The notes under the pieces: model-generated
What the model saw: only the letters and a program-made list of their open reading frames with translations
Databases searched by the model: none
Told to the model about the DNA's origin: nothing
Part shown: positions 11,288-23,483 of the stretch, one piece after another
Layout: each line of letters begins with the position of its first letter
How positions within the stretch are numbered: the stretch's first letter is position 1
Origin: Falciphora oryzae
Lineage: Eukaryota; Ascomycota; Sordariomycetes; Magnaporthales; Magnaporthaceae
Direction: 5' to 3'
NCBI GenBank assembly: GCA_000733355.1
Contig: JNVV01000083.1
Span: forward strand, 1-64,000
Length of the DNA stretch: 64,000 bases
Program-made: the position numbers and the translations under genes

Positions 11288-11789
11288 AGGTAAACCAACG
11301 GCATAACAAAAAATTGACGTAAACGGCTCCGAAAAAAAGTTAATTAAATGTTCTTTTAAGGATACAAGATTTTTTATGACATGTTTAATTTATATAGTAT
11401 TTAAATTATATTTTACACCCTTAAAGATGTAATTAGACTATATCTTAAATCTCCCTAGCATAATTGACCCTTTACCTGCTTATTGCTGCTGCAGAGAACT
11501 AGTAACGTTAAGCTAAAGAAGATTCTGGGGGTATCGTGTTGAGCTTATTGTTGGTATAACTCACTCATTAGTCGTTGAACGTATTTAATTCATTTAAATA
11601 TACCGAATTAAATTTCGCTACAGATAATTTTATAATAAATCGGAGGTTATTTATAAAATGTCTCTGTAATTTTCCCCATTTGCCTCTAAAATTAACCTTT
11701 AATAAGATTATTTTAAGGAGCCCGCAATATTTTTATTTAATATTTAAAGTATATATCTATTTATAAACTTCCTACAATATAATATTATA

Positions 11790-12088
11790 CTTGAGGATAA
11801 TTTAAATCTTTATAACGTGAACTTTCACGTAAATTATTTAACCATTTAGCATATTGTATATATTTTAGTCCTATTAACGGGTGTAAACCTGAAAACGAAA
11901 AGAAATTGACAACTCTTTGTATATCAGATTTAGAACTAACACCAAATTGATTATAACTACCTATTACACCTATTTTTCTATTTGTATCAAATATTAATTT
12001 AAAAGCTTCAAATAGATTAGAATGTATCCTTTGCTTTAATTGAAAACAACCGTCATTATTGTTTTTAATAAAAAAAGAACCGAATCCT
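11790..12088 (-). pseudogene. Displaced 3' part of the cob-i4 LAGLIDADG gene
   Basis: Reads GSFFIKNNNDGCFQLKQR ... FGVSSKSDIQRVVNFFSFSG ... YKDLNYPQ, matching the C-terminal third of the cob-i5 endonuclease nearly residue for residue. It begins inside the second LAGLIDADG motif and has TAA codons just upstream, so it has no start of its own. Its missing front is at 13033-13694, on the far side of an inserted endonuclease gene. Confidence 0.8.
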
Positions 12089-12179
12089 TATTAGCTTTTT
12101 ACCTCCCCCACGCAGGGCCCAACGCAGGAAAATAAATTATAAGCTAAAAGTATCCCTAAATTCTTCACAGTTAGTAGTA

Positions 12180-13032
12180 TTACAATCCTATTTTATACAA
12201 CATTGATTTATCCATATAAGATTTAACTAATTCCCTAATAATAGGCACAGAACGTTGTCTAATATATATTCTTGGTTGAGTTTGAGTATGAAAGCGTAAT
12301 GTACAATCTACATTGTATCTAATCATTAACACATTCATTAAACGTACTACATCAACTAATTCAAAAGAGTCAGTACAAAGAATTAAACCATGTTCCTTGG
12401 CTGACCCATCTCCCATAATAAAATGAGCTAAGGCAACCGGAGTTAAAAGATTGTATATATCTGACGGAACTATTTTAACTTTGTTAATATAAAATAAAGA
12501 CCTCAACTCAAAAAAACATGGTAAACCTCTAGTACGGAAAAACAAGGCTAAATCAATATTATTCTTTCTAATACTTTTTACAAGAGTAGGGTAAAGATTA
12601 CAATAATGAGAAAGTATTGAAAAAACAAATAAGACGTATCTTGAATTTTTCAAAGACTGTTTAAAAGCTAAATGAGGATTTTCTACGTAGTAGAGATTTA
12701 GCCGAAGCTAAATGACCGTCAGATAAAAGTAATCCAACTACAACACTCTTTTGGTAAGGAGGTAGAACAATCATATTTTTAACTATTTTTGTATTACGAC
12801 CTGTTCCAACTGTTGAACTCAAATTAGAACCTCAAACAACTAAATCTGTATTATTCGGTTTAACTGCATATGTAGAATAATGTCTAACCTTTTCTCGCTG
12901 TTTTAAAGTTTGCTTAAGATAATTAAAACCCTCTCTTCTAGAAACTAAATTTTTATATTCTTGTTTTACTCTTTTATAAGTAAGAGGGTTCTCTTGAACA
13001 AACTGAACTAGCCCGGGATATAGTCAAGGACA
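12180..13032 (-). pseudogene. LAGLIDADG_2-type endonuclease inserted inside the cob-i4 endonuclease gene
   Basis: Two LAGLIDADG-like motifs, VGLLLSDGHL (near 12730) and AHFIMGDGSA (near 12420), with HYSTYAVKPN before them, mark the second LAGLIDADG subfamily (rRNA/cob mobile type), unlike its host. The first part is in frame with the host gene, so the host N-terminus runs straight into it. A frameshift lies at about 12683-12693, where a CTACGTAG palindrome interrupts LASAKS and the frame resumes as NPHLAFKQSLKNSRYV to TAA 12180. Without that insertion it would be a full endonuclease. As it stands it is probably dead. Confidence 0.75.
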
Positions 13033-13694
13033 TGTAAATCCTACAATTCAATTTTTAAAAAATGGTAATAATGTATATTCCAATGGATTTTTAGGTATTT
13101 CAAATACTTCAAGTATGTTAGCTTTATCTACAATTTCATCATACAATTTAATATCATTCTTTAATATATACATAGCTAAGTTAAATTGATCTACTCTAGT
13201 GTCAGTTAAGAAAAATATTTTATTATACAGAAGTAATGGGAATAATACTTCTTGTAGGTCAGTTTTATTAATTACTAATTTACAAGTTGGACTTCTTAGA
13301 TCTTTATATATATTTATTATACCTAATCTTAAAACAGATTGAATATATTCTAAGGTAGAAAGATCTTCTAGATGTAAAGATATAACCAATTTCATAGTTA
13401 TATACCCTTTAGATGTTTTAGTTATTTGAATATATCCATCTCCATCTATTAATCCAACTAAAAAAGCTAAAAAAGATGAAGGAATCTTAATATATTCTTT
13501 TTTATCTAATCTTAAAGTTTTATTTCCTTTTTTTAAAGCGTTTTTATGAATAACACCTATTGTAGGTAAAGAGGCTTCACTGTCTGATACTTTTAAAAGT
13601 AATAAATTTAAGATCGCTTCGTAGTAAATAGTAATTAAAATATATAATAGAATAAAAATACTCAAATAAATATTAGCAAAATGGATTGTTTTTG
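13033..13694 (-). CDS. Front part of the cob-i4 LAGLIDADG endonuclease, in frame with cob exon 4
   Basis: Directly continues the cob exon 4 frame (VESKTIHFANIYL...), with a hydrophobic segment and then FLVGLIDGDGYIQ, the first LAGLIDADG motif. It proceeds normally to NWIVGFTC, where the second motif begins, then switches to foreign sequence (PWLYPGLVQF) belonging to an inserted endonuclease. The lost half lies at 11790-12088. The fused product keeps only one of its own two motifs. Confidence 0.8.
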
Positions 13695-13791
13695 ACTCAA
13701 CTATATCTTGTCCAATTCATGGAATAGCACTTATAAGGTTAGTAATAACAGTAGCACCTCATAAAGACATTTGACCATAAGGTAAAACATA
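13695..13791 (-). CDS. cob: cob exon 4
   Basis: Encodes YVLPYGQMSLWGATVITNL through AIPWIGQDIVE, the Qo-side cd helix region of cytochrome b. Starts after intron-terminal G and ends GAGT. Phase agrees with exons 3 and 5. Confidence 0.92.
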
Positions 13792-13960
13792 CAAACTTAC
13801 TTTTTAAATAATAATAATAAGAAGAATAAACTTTATTAATGAACAAGGCTTACTTCCTACGAAGTACGCTTGCTACGCAGCAGAAGTACTCCTACGGCCG
13901 TAAGGTCGGGTGCTACGCACGAAAAGGTGCGTAGCGCGTAGCAGGAAGCAATAATTATCT

Positions 13961-14455
13961 CTAAGACATACTTACTATAGCAATCATAATCAAGTCAGAA
14001 TTAGCTTTAGTTCGACTACAACCGCCAGGATTAGCTCGAGGGTAAATTCTATATGATCCTCTAACACTATATCTAAGAAAACCTACAGGATCATTACGAA
14101 GAATATCACCTAATTTAGCAATAAGCTCTGGACTTAAATAACCAGGATGACCACGAAGAAAACCATCATATGGTTTATTCGTTACACTAAGCAAATTAGA
14201 TTGATATTGTATCCTTAATCTTCATAATAACTCTTCAGTTTCAGGATCTCTGGGATTAAGTAATCTTCTTATCCTCATAAATAAAATAAGTAAAATTATG
14301 ATGGTTATAGGAAATACATATATTATTGCCTCTATGTCATCTATATCTATAAGTATAGCTAGTAGAGGATATACATTTTTTTTTATTGACCCTATGCCAT
14401 CTATATCTATAAGTATAACAGCTAGTAGAAGATATGAGGGCATAGAACATTGCAA
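13961..14455 (-). CDS. Unknown small membrane ORF inside cob-i3
   Basis: 164 codons from ATG 14455 to TAA 13961, joined across one TGA (Trp). The first 40 residues contain a near-exact repeat, LLLAVILIDIDGIGSIKKNV then PLLAILIDIDDIEAI, followed by a strong membrane segment (VFPITIIILLILFM) and a basic, soluble C-terminus (RRLLNPRDPETEELL, SVRGSYRIYPRANPGG). It is not an endonuclease and no family was recognised. It lies between the intron core and exon 4, not in the usual loop. It may be a cargo gene or chance ORF; length and membrane pattern favour the former weakly. Confidence 0.45.
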
Positions 14456-14802
14456 ATTTTACTTATTATAAAAAAAAAGCAGTGATATCTTTATAATTCG
14501 ACTATCACATTTACCTAATAGTTAAATTATCACATTTACCTAATAGATAAAAAGTTCCGACTGTGCATTAAGCAGCATTTCAGCTACCCACCAGTGACCC
14601 AGTCTGTCGCGATCCTATGGAGAACCGACGATCTCTTATACTATAAATTAAGTATACTTTGATCGTTTTCACTAGCATTGCCAAAGAAATGTATTTCTTC
14701 AATGATCTTGTCAGACCATTCTGCTTTAAGTTTTATTTTTTTCCATAAATTACATAAAACTTATTAATAACAGGACTACGACCACAATATTATTTATTAT
14801 AA

Positions 14803-15792
14803 TTAACAACTCATTTCTTGCCCTACGAAGTAGGCATTCAATAATTTACTAGGACTTTTTAGTAGGCGTACTTCGTAGCCTACTCTTTGTATAGTTTTAG
14901 TAGAACAATTTAAAGCTTTTGACGTTTCAATTATACTATTAAATTCACCATAAACAATATTATTTAATTCTTTTACTACGATAGCTTTAGAATTCTTTTT
15001 CATGTTTTTAATCCCTTCTTCTGTATAATTTACTTGTTTTCTATTTAAAGCTGATTGCCTCATACTCTCTATAGTTTTAACAGAAAAAGTTTTACCAATA
15101 TTAAGTGCACCTATTCGCTGTCTACGGGCTTCACTATAATTAGTTTTCATTTTTATCCTAGTTACTTCTGTATGTTTATAACCAAAACTAGATCCTGCTT
15201 CAGTTAAAATGTTATAATCAGGTAAAAGAGATTTTATATAAAAATCTTCTATATTTAATAATTTCTTATTATTTTCTTGATTAACTATTTCAGGAAATAA
15301 TTCTAAGACAATAAAAGAAAAATTATGCAAACCATACTTATTAACTGAATTTTTTACTATTTTACTACCAGTCAAATATATTAAATGACTTGTAAATCTT
15401 GAATTAAATCTTCCAGTAGAAGCAGATCCTATGTAATAACTTAAAGTTTCTTTATTCAATATCATATAAATACCGCTAAGTCCTTTTGTCTCTTTAGCTA
15501 TAATTTTACGTACTGAATCTTCATGTAAATTATCGTAAATGAAAACTGGTTTAAGATTTTTAGATTTAATAAAATCATTTATTATATCAGTGTTACCATT
15601 ATGATAAGAAGAATAGTATCTTTTATTATTGAAAGTTGTAGTTCTAGTTATAATTGTAGGTATAGTAGCGAAGCTAGTAATTTTAGTTTTAGCCCCTAGG
15701 CCCAAGTACTTAGTCCTGGGTGCTGCACAAGCTAAAGCTAGGGAGGTTGTAATTCTTTTAATATTGTGATCGTTTTGGGCTATGTTTAAGTA
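14803..15792 (-). CDS. GIY-YIG homing endonuclease (cob-i3), in frame with cob exon 3
   Basis: The frame continues from exon 3 ([11 protein letters not shown]...). After a presequence-like stretch rich in Arg/Thr/Ser, GIYMILN ... YYIGSAS gives the GIY-YIG nuclease motif (near 15480-15420), then IEDFYIKSLLPDYNILTEAG and FGYKHTE, followed by a C-terminal helix-turn-helix region (SIIETSKALNCSTKTIQ). Near the end, a 22-bp GC palindrome starting GTAGGCGTAC (plus strand 14862-14883) is inserted in frame and codes VGYEVRL. A second palindrome codes the last residues before TAA 14803. Probably still functional, with an altered C-terminus. Confidence 0.82.
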   Translation of the reverse strand, partial: YLNIAQNDHNIKRITTSLALACAAPRTKYLGLGAKTKITSFATIPTIITRTTTFNNKRYYSSYHNGNTDIINDFIKSKNLKPVFIYDNLHEDSVRKIIAKETKGLSGIYMILNKETLSYYIGSASTGRFNSRFTSHLIYLTGSKIVKNSVNKYGLHNFSFIVLELFPEIVNQENNKKLLNIEDFYIKSLLPDYNILTEAGSSFGYKHTEVTRIKMKTNYSEARRQRIGALNIGKTFSVKTIESMRQSALNRKQVNYTEEGIKNMKKNSKAIVVKELNNIVYGEFNSIIETSKALNCSTKTIQRVGYEVRLLKSPSKLLNAYFVGQEMSC

Positions 15793-15984
15793 ACCCAAGA
15801 AACCTATAGCCATCATAAGAATAAGTATAATTGTACCTATAACTCAAACTAAAGTTCTAGGTGCTTTATATGATCCGTAGTACATACCCCTTCCTATATG
15901 TAAATACACTAAGAAGAAAAAGGCAGAAGCTGTATTACTATGTAAATAACGGATAAGTCAACCATTAGATACGTCACGCATAAT
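15793..15984 (-). CDS. cob: cob exon 3
   Basis: Encodes [20 protein letters not shown] through [15 protein letters not shown], containing haem-ligand His in RYLHSN and the second His in VYLHIGRG. Exactly 64 codons. The 3' border before TAC is set by the in-frame join with exon 4. Confidence 0.92.
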
Positions 15985-17350
15985 CATGTATGTTATTTTC
16001 ATTAATTCACATTAATGTTCGGGCTATATTACCATTAGAAGATGATCAGACATTCTAACGCTAAATGTATAGTCTCTGAAGAATACCTCAATATACCTTT
16101 ATATTGAAATTTTCCTGCTGATTGTCTAAGTAGAAGATAAATATCATTCCTTCTTAGGGTTTCCAGCAATCTAATTTAGTTTAAAGAGCACATTCGCGCC
16201 CATTTGTATCTAATAGTTGCTACCTTATTTTATACTTTTACCTGTTGTTTATGTTTAACACTAAGAAGTAAGCACTTAACGTTTCTGTCGTAAAGGGGGT
16301 ACAAGCAGCACCCTATAGTTTAATTGGTGCTCTTAGTTTATTCATTCCGCTTTTTATCTCAACAATTTCAGCCAAACCTTCTTCAGTAAGGTGACGCTTA
16401 GTTTCCATTATATAGGCAATTTTACATCAAGCATCGAAATCAAGATGTTTAACACCAACAATGGAATACTTACTAAAAAAAGGAATTATTTTTGAAACAA
16501 TGTCCGACATTTTGGAACACTCGTAACTAGCTCATCCTTTTCCTTTCATATCATGATAACGCCCTGCACCAAAAAAAGATGTTAGTTTCTCTAATAAGTA
16601 TTTATCTCTAATATGCTGAGTAATATAAAAATGTAATTGGACCTGACTTCCCGCTTTTACGGATAAAGATTTACCAACCCTTACATAGAAACAACCTTCT
16701 CCAGATGTAAACCCAGCAACTCAATAAGGGTTTGGTATCTCTGGATTTACAATAAGTGGTCTATCTACTAAAGGAATGACAGGAAAATCACATCTTAATT
16801 TGCTAGGTAAACCTAAGTTTAATTTAGCTTTAATGGCTACTATTTTTTTTAACCCTTCTAAAGTTAAATGTGCATTATTAGAAATTAATTCAAAGGCTTG
16901 CTTAAAAAGAAGATAATCTGCTTGTTTTTGAGTGATTAAAGGGAAAAGATCAAGATGTGGAAGTAAAACTTTCGTTAATTCACCTTTAGATCTTATTACA
17001 TAAGAAACTACCTCTCTTTTAGTTTCGAGTTTAATCTTACCTGCGCCACCGAAAAAAGCTTGAATTTGCTCTAAGATTGCTAAGTCTTTTTTATGAAGGG
17101 ATATAGAAAATAGGGCTTCAACACGATAACCTGCCTTATACCTAGGGTCTTTTACTAAATAAATAGCGAAAGAACCCTCCGCATCTACGAACCCTGTAAT
17201 AAATCAAGGGTTTAATTGTACAATCTTAGAAGAACCTGACATTGTAGAATATTGTCTACTGTGAAGTGCTTTATTAACAGGTAACAGCTTGTTAAAATAA
17301 GGTGACTTAAGTAGCCCCTTAGGGTTACCATTATTTACATCCCTCATAAT
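15985..17350 (-). other. Group I intron cob-i2
   Basis: 1366 nt. The core at about 16020-16215 has the CAGAGACTATAC / AATCAGCAGG type shared with cob-i1, nad2-i3 and the intron at the right edge. Its first bases (coding IMRDVNNG) repeat, with differences, the start of exon 3, so the 5' border could be up to 24 nt later. Confidence 0.8.
16313..17350 (-). CDS. LAGLIDADG homing endonuclease (cob-i2), in frame with exon 2
   Basis: Runs from cob exon 2 through [19 protein letters not shown] to TAG 16313. Two LAGLIDADG_1 motifs: [13 protein letters not shown] near 17210 and [12 protein letters not shown] near 16720. The spacing and the [20 protein letters not shown] block are typical for double-motif intron endonucleases. 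No TAA/TAG or shift was found, so it is probably intact. Confidence 0.85.
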
Positions 17351-17396
17351 ATGCTCTATAGAGTTAAAGGCTTCAGCAACGCTAGGGTTATAATGC
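17351..17396 (-). CDS. cob: cob exon 2 (46 nt)
   Basis: Codes [15 protein letters not shown] between exon 1 (ends GCTAT) and exon 3. Its G plus the AT from exon 1 form the Met codon of LAM-HYN. The region IMRDVNNG right after it mimics exon 3, so the exon could extend to about 17327 instead. Confidence 0.85.
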
Positions 17397-18831
17397 CGGT
17401 TTATTATATTGTTTATATTATTTATTTAAACTAGATAACTCTTTTATTAGAGTCTCTACTTTATTTTCTCTATGAGTAGATCTAGGATTTTTATGAAGAG
17501 CATCCACAATTTTAATTCAAACCGAATACTGTAAAGCTTTATTACCCTCTAAAGGGTATTTATCAAAAAAAGGCACTAAATCATTTAAAATTTGTAGGCG
17601 TACTTCGTAGCCTACTCTAGGAACTAATCTAAATTTACTTAAACCTCTTTTTTCAGTATAAACTTTACCGAACCCGAAGCTATTAACTATTAAATTTAAA
17701 AGATATAAATTATCACTCTTTTGTCCTATTTCAAATATAAGTGTATAATCTTTAACTATATTACCTGCAGCATTAACCCGCTTTCTTGTAAAGAATGTAA
17801 AAGAACTTTCACCAGTAGCAAATCCAGACATTCATCAAGGTTCCAATTTATCCTTGATGTTTAATGACTCTGCAGAATATAATTCTAAATCTACATTAGG
17901 AATTTTTCCTAAAGGTGCTAAATTTGCAAGTAAAGATTCAGATAAAGGATTATTTAATTTATTTATTAAAGATAATAGTTTTAAGAATCCTGGAACGGTA
18001 GCATGTAGCCTATTATTTATATGTTCTAATATTTGACAAAAAGACATAAAATTTATAAATTTAGTGGTTTGTAATGGGTACTTTTCAAAATGTGCTATAA
18101 TTATTTTTAGATCTTGTCTAGATCTAACTCTATAACGTGCAACCTTATTACCAATAGTTGATACTGAACCTACACCAAAAAACAATTGAATTTTATTTAA
18201 TAATTCTATATCTTTTATATGTAAAGTAATGATAAAACAAGGTTCAATAGTTCAACCTATTGCTGCCGTCTTAGATTTAAATACAGACATAGAGAAAGAT
18301 GATTCCTAGCCCTACGGGCTAATCAGCAAACCCCGTTACGAATCAGAGATTTAATTTAATACCAGGGTTTCTGGCGAAGCCGGAGGAATCTCCGACTACA
18401 TTTATACCAGGTAAATTAGATTTATTACTTAGATTAGAGATACCACGACCTTTTGTGTAGTTGTCTATTACAACCATTAAAAAGTAAATAGCAATCAATA
18501 AAGCTAATAAATAGAAAACAATATGTAGGCGTACTTCGTAGCCTACTAAATATCTTTATTCTCTCGAAAAGTTGGACTATATCATCATGTGTCTTTATTT
18601 GGTATTTAAGGATTACTATATAAACTCTCAATAATTTCACTTTTGCCTTGCATAGCTGGGCTAGGTATTATTATACTCAACAGCCTAATCAAGGGCCAAA
18701 ATAAAAAACACATGTCTTACCTTTAGTCTCTGAAGATTCAACTATTTTATTTGTTGCTTTCCTGCTGATTGTCCTAACTTAGGATGTCCCAGCAATTTAT
18801 AAGATTTTATAGCTACACAATTTTTTTTCCC
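17397..18831 (-). other. Group I intron cob-i1
   Basis: 1435 nt, ends in G before GCATTATAAC. The core (18580-18830) contains AATCAGCAGG, CAGAGACTAAAGG and GATATAGTCC. An identical copy of the 22-bp palindrome found in two coding regions lies at 18525-18546. Confidence 0.85.
17418..18420 (-). pseudogene. Broken LAGLIDADG endonuclease (cob-i1)
   Basis: A membrane-like N-terminal stretch (LALLIAIYFLMVVIDNYTKG) leads to WFVTGFAD, the first LAGLIDADG motif, where the perfect palindrome TAGCCCGTAGGGCTAG (18306-18321) is inserted. It brings a TAG and shifts the frame; the protein resumes as ESSFSMSVFKSKTAAIGW. The second motif is divergent (WMSGFATGESSF near 17820). A further 22-bp palindrome at 17594-17615 is inserted in frame (VGYEVRL). 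The frame ends at TAA 17418. Damage in the first catalytic motif means no active enzyme. Confidence 0.85.
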
Positions 18832-18986
18832 ATAGCTAAAGTAATACCAGTAATAATCTGTACAACTAAACAAAGTAAAAGCAAAGAACCAAAATTTCAT
18901 AAATAGCTTATGTTAGTTGGTTGTGATGCATCTATAACGTATGAATTAACTAATTTCAATAAAGGATGACTTTTTAATATTCTCAT
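18832..18986 (-). CDS. cob: cob exon 1
   Basis: ATG 18986, [20 protein letters not shown] through QIITGITLA: start of apocytochrome b, the haem-carrying core of complex III in the inner membrane. 155 nt, ends GCTAT. All five exons join in phase to 384 aa. Confidence 0.94.
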
Positions 18987-19372
18987 TTTTTTTTATTAAA
19001 GTAGAAAAAATTATTTTTTAATTGAAATGTTATAAATAAAGTACTATTCAATAGTGTATCGTATACAAATAATTAAAAATAAAAATATAAATTTTATATT
19101 TTCCTACATATTAGTAGTACGTATTAGTAGTACATATTAGTAGTACGTATTAGTAGTACGTATTAGTAGTACGTATTAGTAGTACGCTTACTTCGTATCC
19201 ATATCCTACTACGTACCCAAAAGGTACGGATAGCGAAGCAGTGCTTGCTTACTTCGTAGCAGTAAGCAAGCGCTACTTCTATGAAATAATAAGTAAGCAT
19301 GCTTACTTATATCCTTTAGATTAGAAGTAAGCAGTGCTATCCTAACATAAATGATATGTAATACGGATAGCG
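18987..19372. repeat. Spacer with a 12-bp tandem repeat
   Basis: Between cob and trnR. Positions 19111-19185 repeat ATTAGTAGTACG about six times. The rest has TACTTCGTA palindromes and GCAGTAAGCAAGCGC units. No gene seen. Confidence 0.75.
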
Positions 19373-19444
19373 AGACTTGAGCAAGATTCGAACTCACACA
19401 GCAATGTCCGTAGCACTGCATTCTACCATTAAATTATCAAGTCT
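19373..19444 (-). tRNA. trnR: tRNA-Arg(ACG)
   Basis: Acceptor AGACTTG/CAAGTCT, D-loop AATGGTAGAAT, anticodon loop CTACGGA, T-loop TTCGAAT. 72 nt. Confidence 0.9.
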
Positions 19445-19645
19445 TATCAGTTTTGTGTAAGATCATCACTAGGAAGCATCTAGATCTTTGTATTAATGTC
19501 AGACCCAGATTCATTCCTTTCTTGATCCTAAACAATAAGCACTACTGTTTGTAGTGGCGTACTGATTTTATCTTCTAGCTTACTTCTGCTGCTATTAAGC
19601 AGCAGAAATAAGCATACTTAGATATGATGTTATCTTATTATTATA

Positions 19646-19689
19646 TTAGGCAACATATAATAATAAAAAGGCCATCATTAAAGCAAATA
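19646..19689 (-). CDS. atp9: atp9 exon 2
   Basis: Codes LFALMMAFLLLYVA and TAA 19646. The join GGGT + TATTTGCT restores ATGLFALM; total 225 nt, 74 aa. Confidence 0.93.
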
Positions 19690-21829
<2,140 letters not shown>

Positions 21830-22162
21830 TTATAATTTTGTAATCTTATTTAAAGATTCTGTAATATAACTTGCATTTATTTTAGTAATAAACAATGTTT
21901 GTCTACTATCTATTTTTAGTGCACTTTTACCTAATTCATATATAAATCCTATAGTAATAATAACTATAAAACCTAAAGTAACTAATAGTCCATATACATT
22001 ATTAATATATTCACTAACAGCAAAAGGGAATGTTAATAAAATTTCTAGATCTAATAATAAATAAACCAAAGCAAATATAAAGAATTTTACTCCAAATTGA
22101 GTTCTGTTTTGACCCAAAAAGCTGTGAAAACCACACTCAAATATACTATATTTTTCTTGATA
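21830..22162 (-). CDS. nad3: nad3 second copy, exon 2
   Basis: Codes YQEKYSIFECGFHSFLGQNR through LLDLEILLTFPFAVSEYINN and the tail to TAA 21830. Exons join after CCT to 137 aa without breaks. Confidence 0.92.
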   Translation of the reverse strand, partial: YQEKYSIFECGFHSFLGQNRTQFGVKFFIFALVYLLLDLEILLTFPFAVSEYINNVYGLLVTLGFIVIITIGFIYELGKSALKIDSRQTLFITKINASYITESLNKITKL

Positions 22163-23483
22163 CGTTTGAATCAAATTTCTCATACCTATAAATAATAATT
22201 GACCTTAGTAATTTAAACTATTGTTTTCTATTTGTATTCATTTTATCACGGATTTTTTTTTATTTCTACGTAGTACTAATCCTTCTTGAGTTAAATGTTT
22301 TTTATGCTACGAAGTAAGCATCCATTAATGATACAACTTTACTAAAATCTGCGAAATCTAAAAATTTATTACCATTTAAACAATATTTATTGAAAAATGG
22401 AATAATGATATCTTTTAGGCTAGAAAAATTAGATACTTTAAAATCAATTGTTCCTCTATCATCTAAACTTGTATAACCACATCCTAAATATTCAATTAAA
22501 CTTTTAATTAAATATTCATCTCTAATACTTTGAGTTAAAATAAAACTTAATTTTACCGATTCTCCGTATTTAGATGTCTTATTTTTAAATACTACAACGC
22601 TAAAACAACCTTCAGCATCTGTAAACCCTGTTAATCAAAAAGCTTCTATATTTTTATTTAAAGAAATTTCAGGTATTAAGATAGGAACAATATTAGGAAA
22701 AGCAATTAATAATTCATTATTTAAACCTTTATTCATACCCGCCTTTAAAGCAACAAGTTTTAATAAACCATCTTTCGTAGTATGGTTTTTATTTTTAATT
22801 AAATTATAAGCTAATTTAAATAAAATATAATCAATTTGTTTCTTTGTTTTTAAGGGATATTTATCAAAATGGTTAATTATAATTTCTAAACCTTTTAAGG
22901 ATTCTACACGGTATTGTGAAGCATCTTTACCCGTATAAAAAACATTACCAGTATTAAAAAAATCTTTAATCTTATTTAATAATATTAAATCTTTTTTATG
23001 TAAACTTATTACAAATCTACACGCAACACGTCAACCTGTTTTGTATTTATTATCCTTAATTATAGTTAATATAAAAGAACCTTCACCATCTGTAAATCCA
23101 GTTACATATGAAGGATCTAGTTTAGATTCTAGCGTAGATAAATTTCTTATTAAATTTATAGAGTTAGAAGGGATTTTGATTTGATAACTTCTTTCGAAGC
23201 CCACTAGAGTACATTTTAACATTAAATTATATTTTCTATTAATATATCTAATGCAACTACCATTTACTCGTTGCTCTTTTACAGTATTATAATTATATAA
23301 TACTGACTTAGATCCGCGATTACCTATTAAACTTTCGTATATATTCTGAATTGTTACCATACCTGAGTAATTAGTTCAGCCACTCATATTTTTTCAAATA
23401 TTGCTTGGTATCAGAATCTTTAAGGCGTTCCCGGAATTTGATAGTTTATCCCAATTTATTATTGATTTCCCTATTCAATTTTT
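22163..23483 (-). other. Group I intron in nad3 (second copy)
   Basis: 1321 nt; exon ends CCT, intron ends G. Core at about 23196-23460 of the GAGCAACGAG family. Confidence 0.88.
22302..23483 (-). CDS. LAGLIDADG endonuclease (nad3 intron), C-terminus cut by a palindrome
   Basis: In frame with nad3 exon 1 (APHNP-KNWIGKS...) and translated through the intron core ([15 protein letters not shown]). Motifs [12 protein letters not shown] near 23100 and [12 protein letters not shown] near 22620. At the end, the palindrome TGCTACGAAGTAAGCA (plus strand 22306-22321) is inserted after SLMD and brings TAA at 22302. The original tail KKHLTQEG is still readable past the insertion. Both catalytic motifs remain, so partial function is possible. 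Confidence 0.8.

Larger units (their letters stand above)
9884..13694 (-). other. Two adjacent group I introns in cob (cob-i4 and cob-i5)
   Basis: Two separate cores of the GTTCAACGACTA type are present, at about 11420-11710 and 9935-10160, each with a nearby GATATAGTC-like P7 strand. Each core follows its own LAGLIDADG gene of the same family, so two related introns sit side by side, as known for neighbouring cob sites in other fungi. The border between them (about 11290-11400) was not resolved. Confidence 0.7.
13792..15792 (-). other. Group I intron cob-i3
   Basis: 2001 nt between GGT of exon 3 and TAT of exon 4; intron ends in G. The 5' half codes a GIY-YIG protein in frame with exon 3. 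A structured segment at about 14490-14720 (with GCGACAGACTGGGTCAC) is the likely catalytic core. A further unknown ORF sits between this core and the 3' exon, an unusual place. Confidence 0.75.

Noticed and set aside
18434..18640. 68-codon frame in cob-i1
   Set aside because: Runs through the intron core (GATATAGTCC) and a palindrome; no homology to cob or endonucleases.
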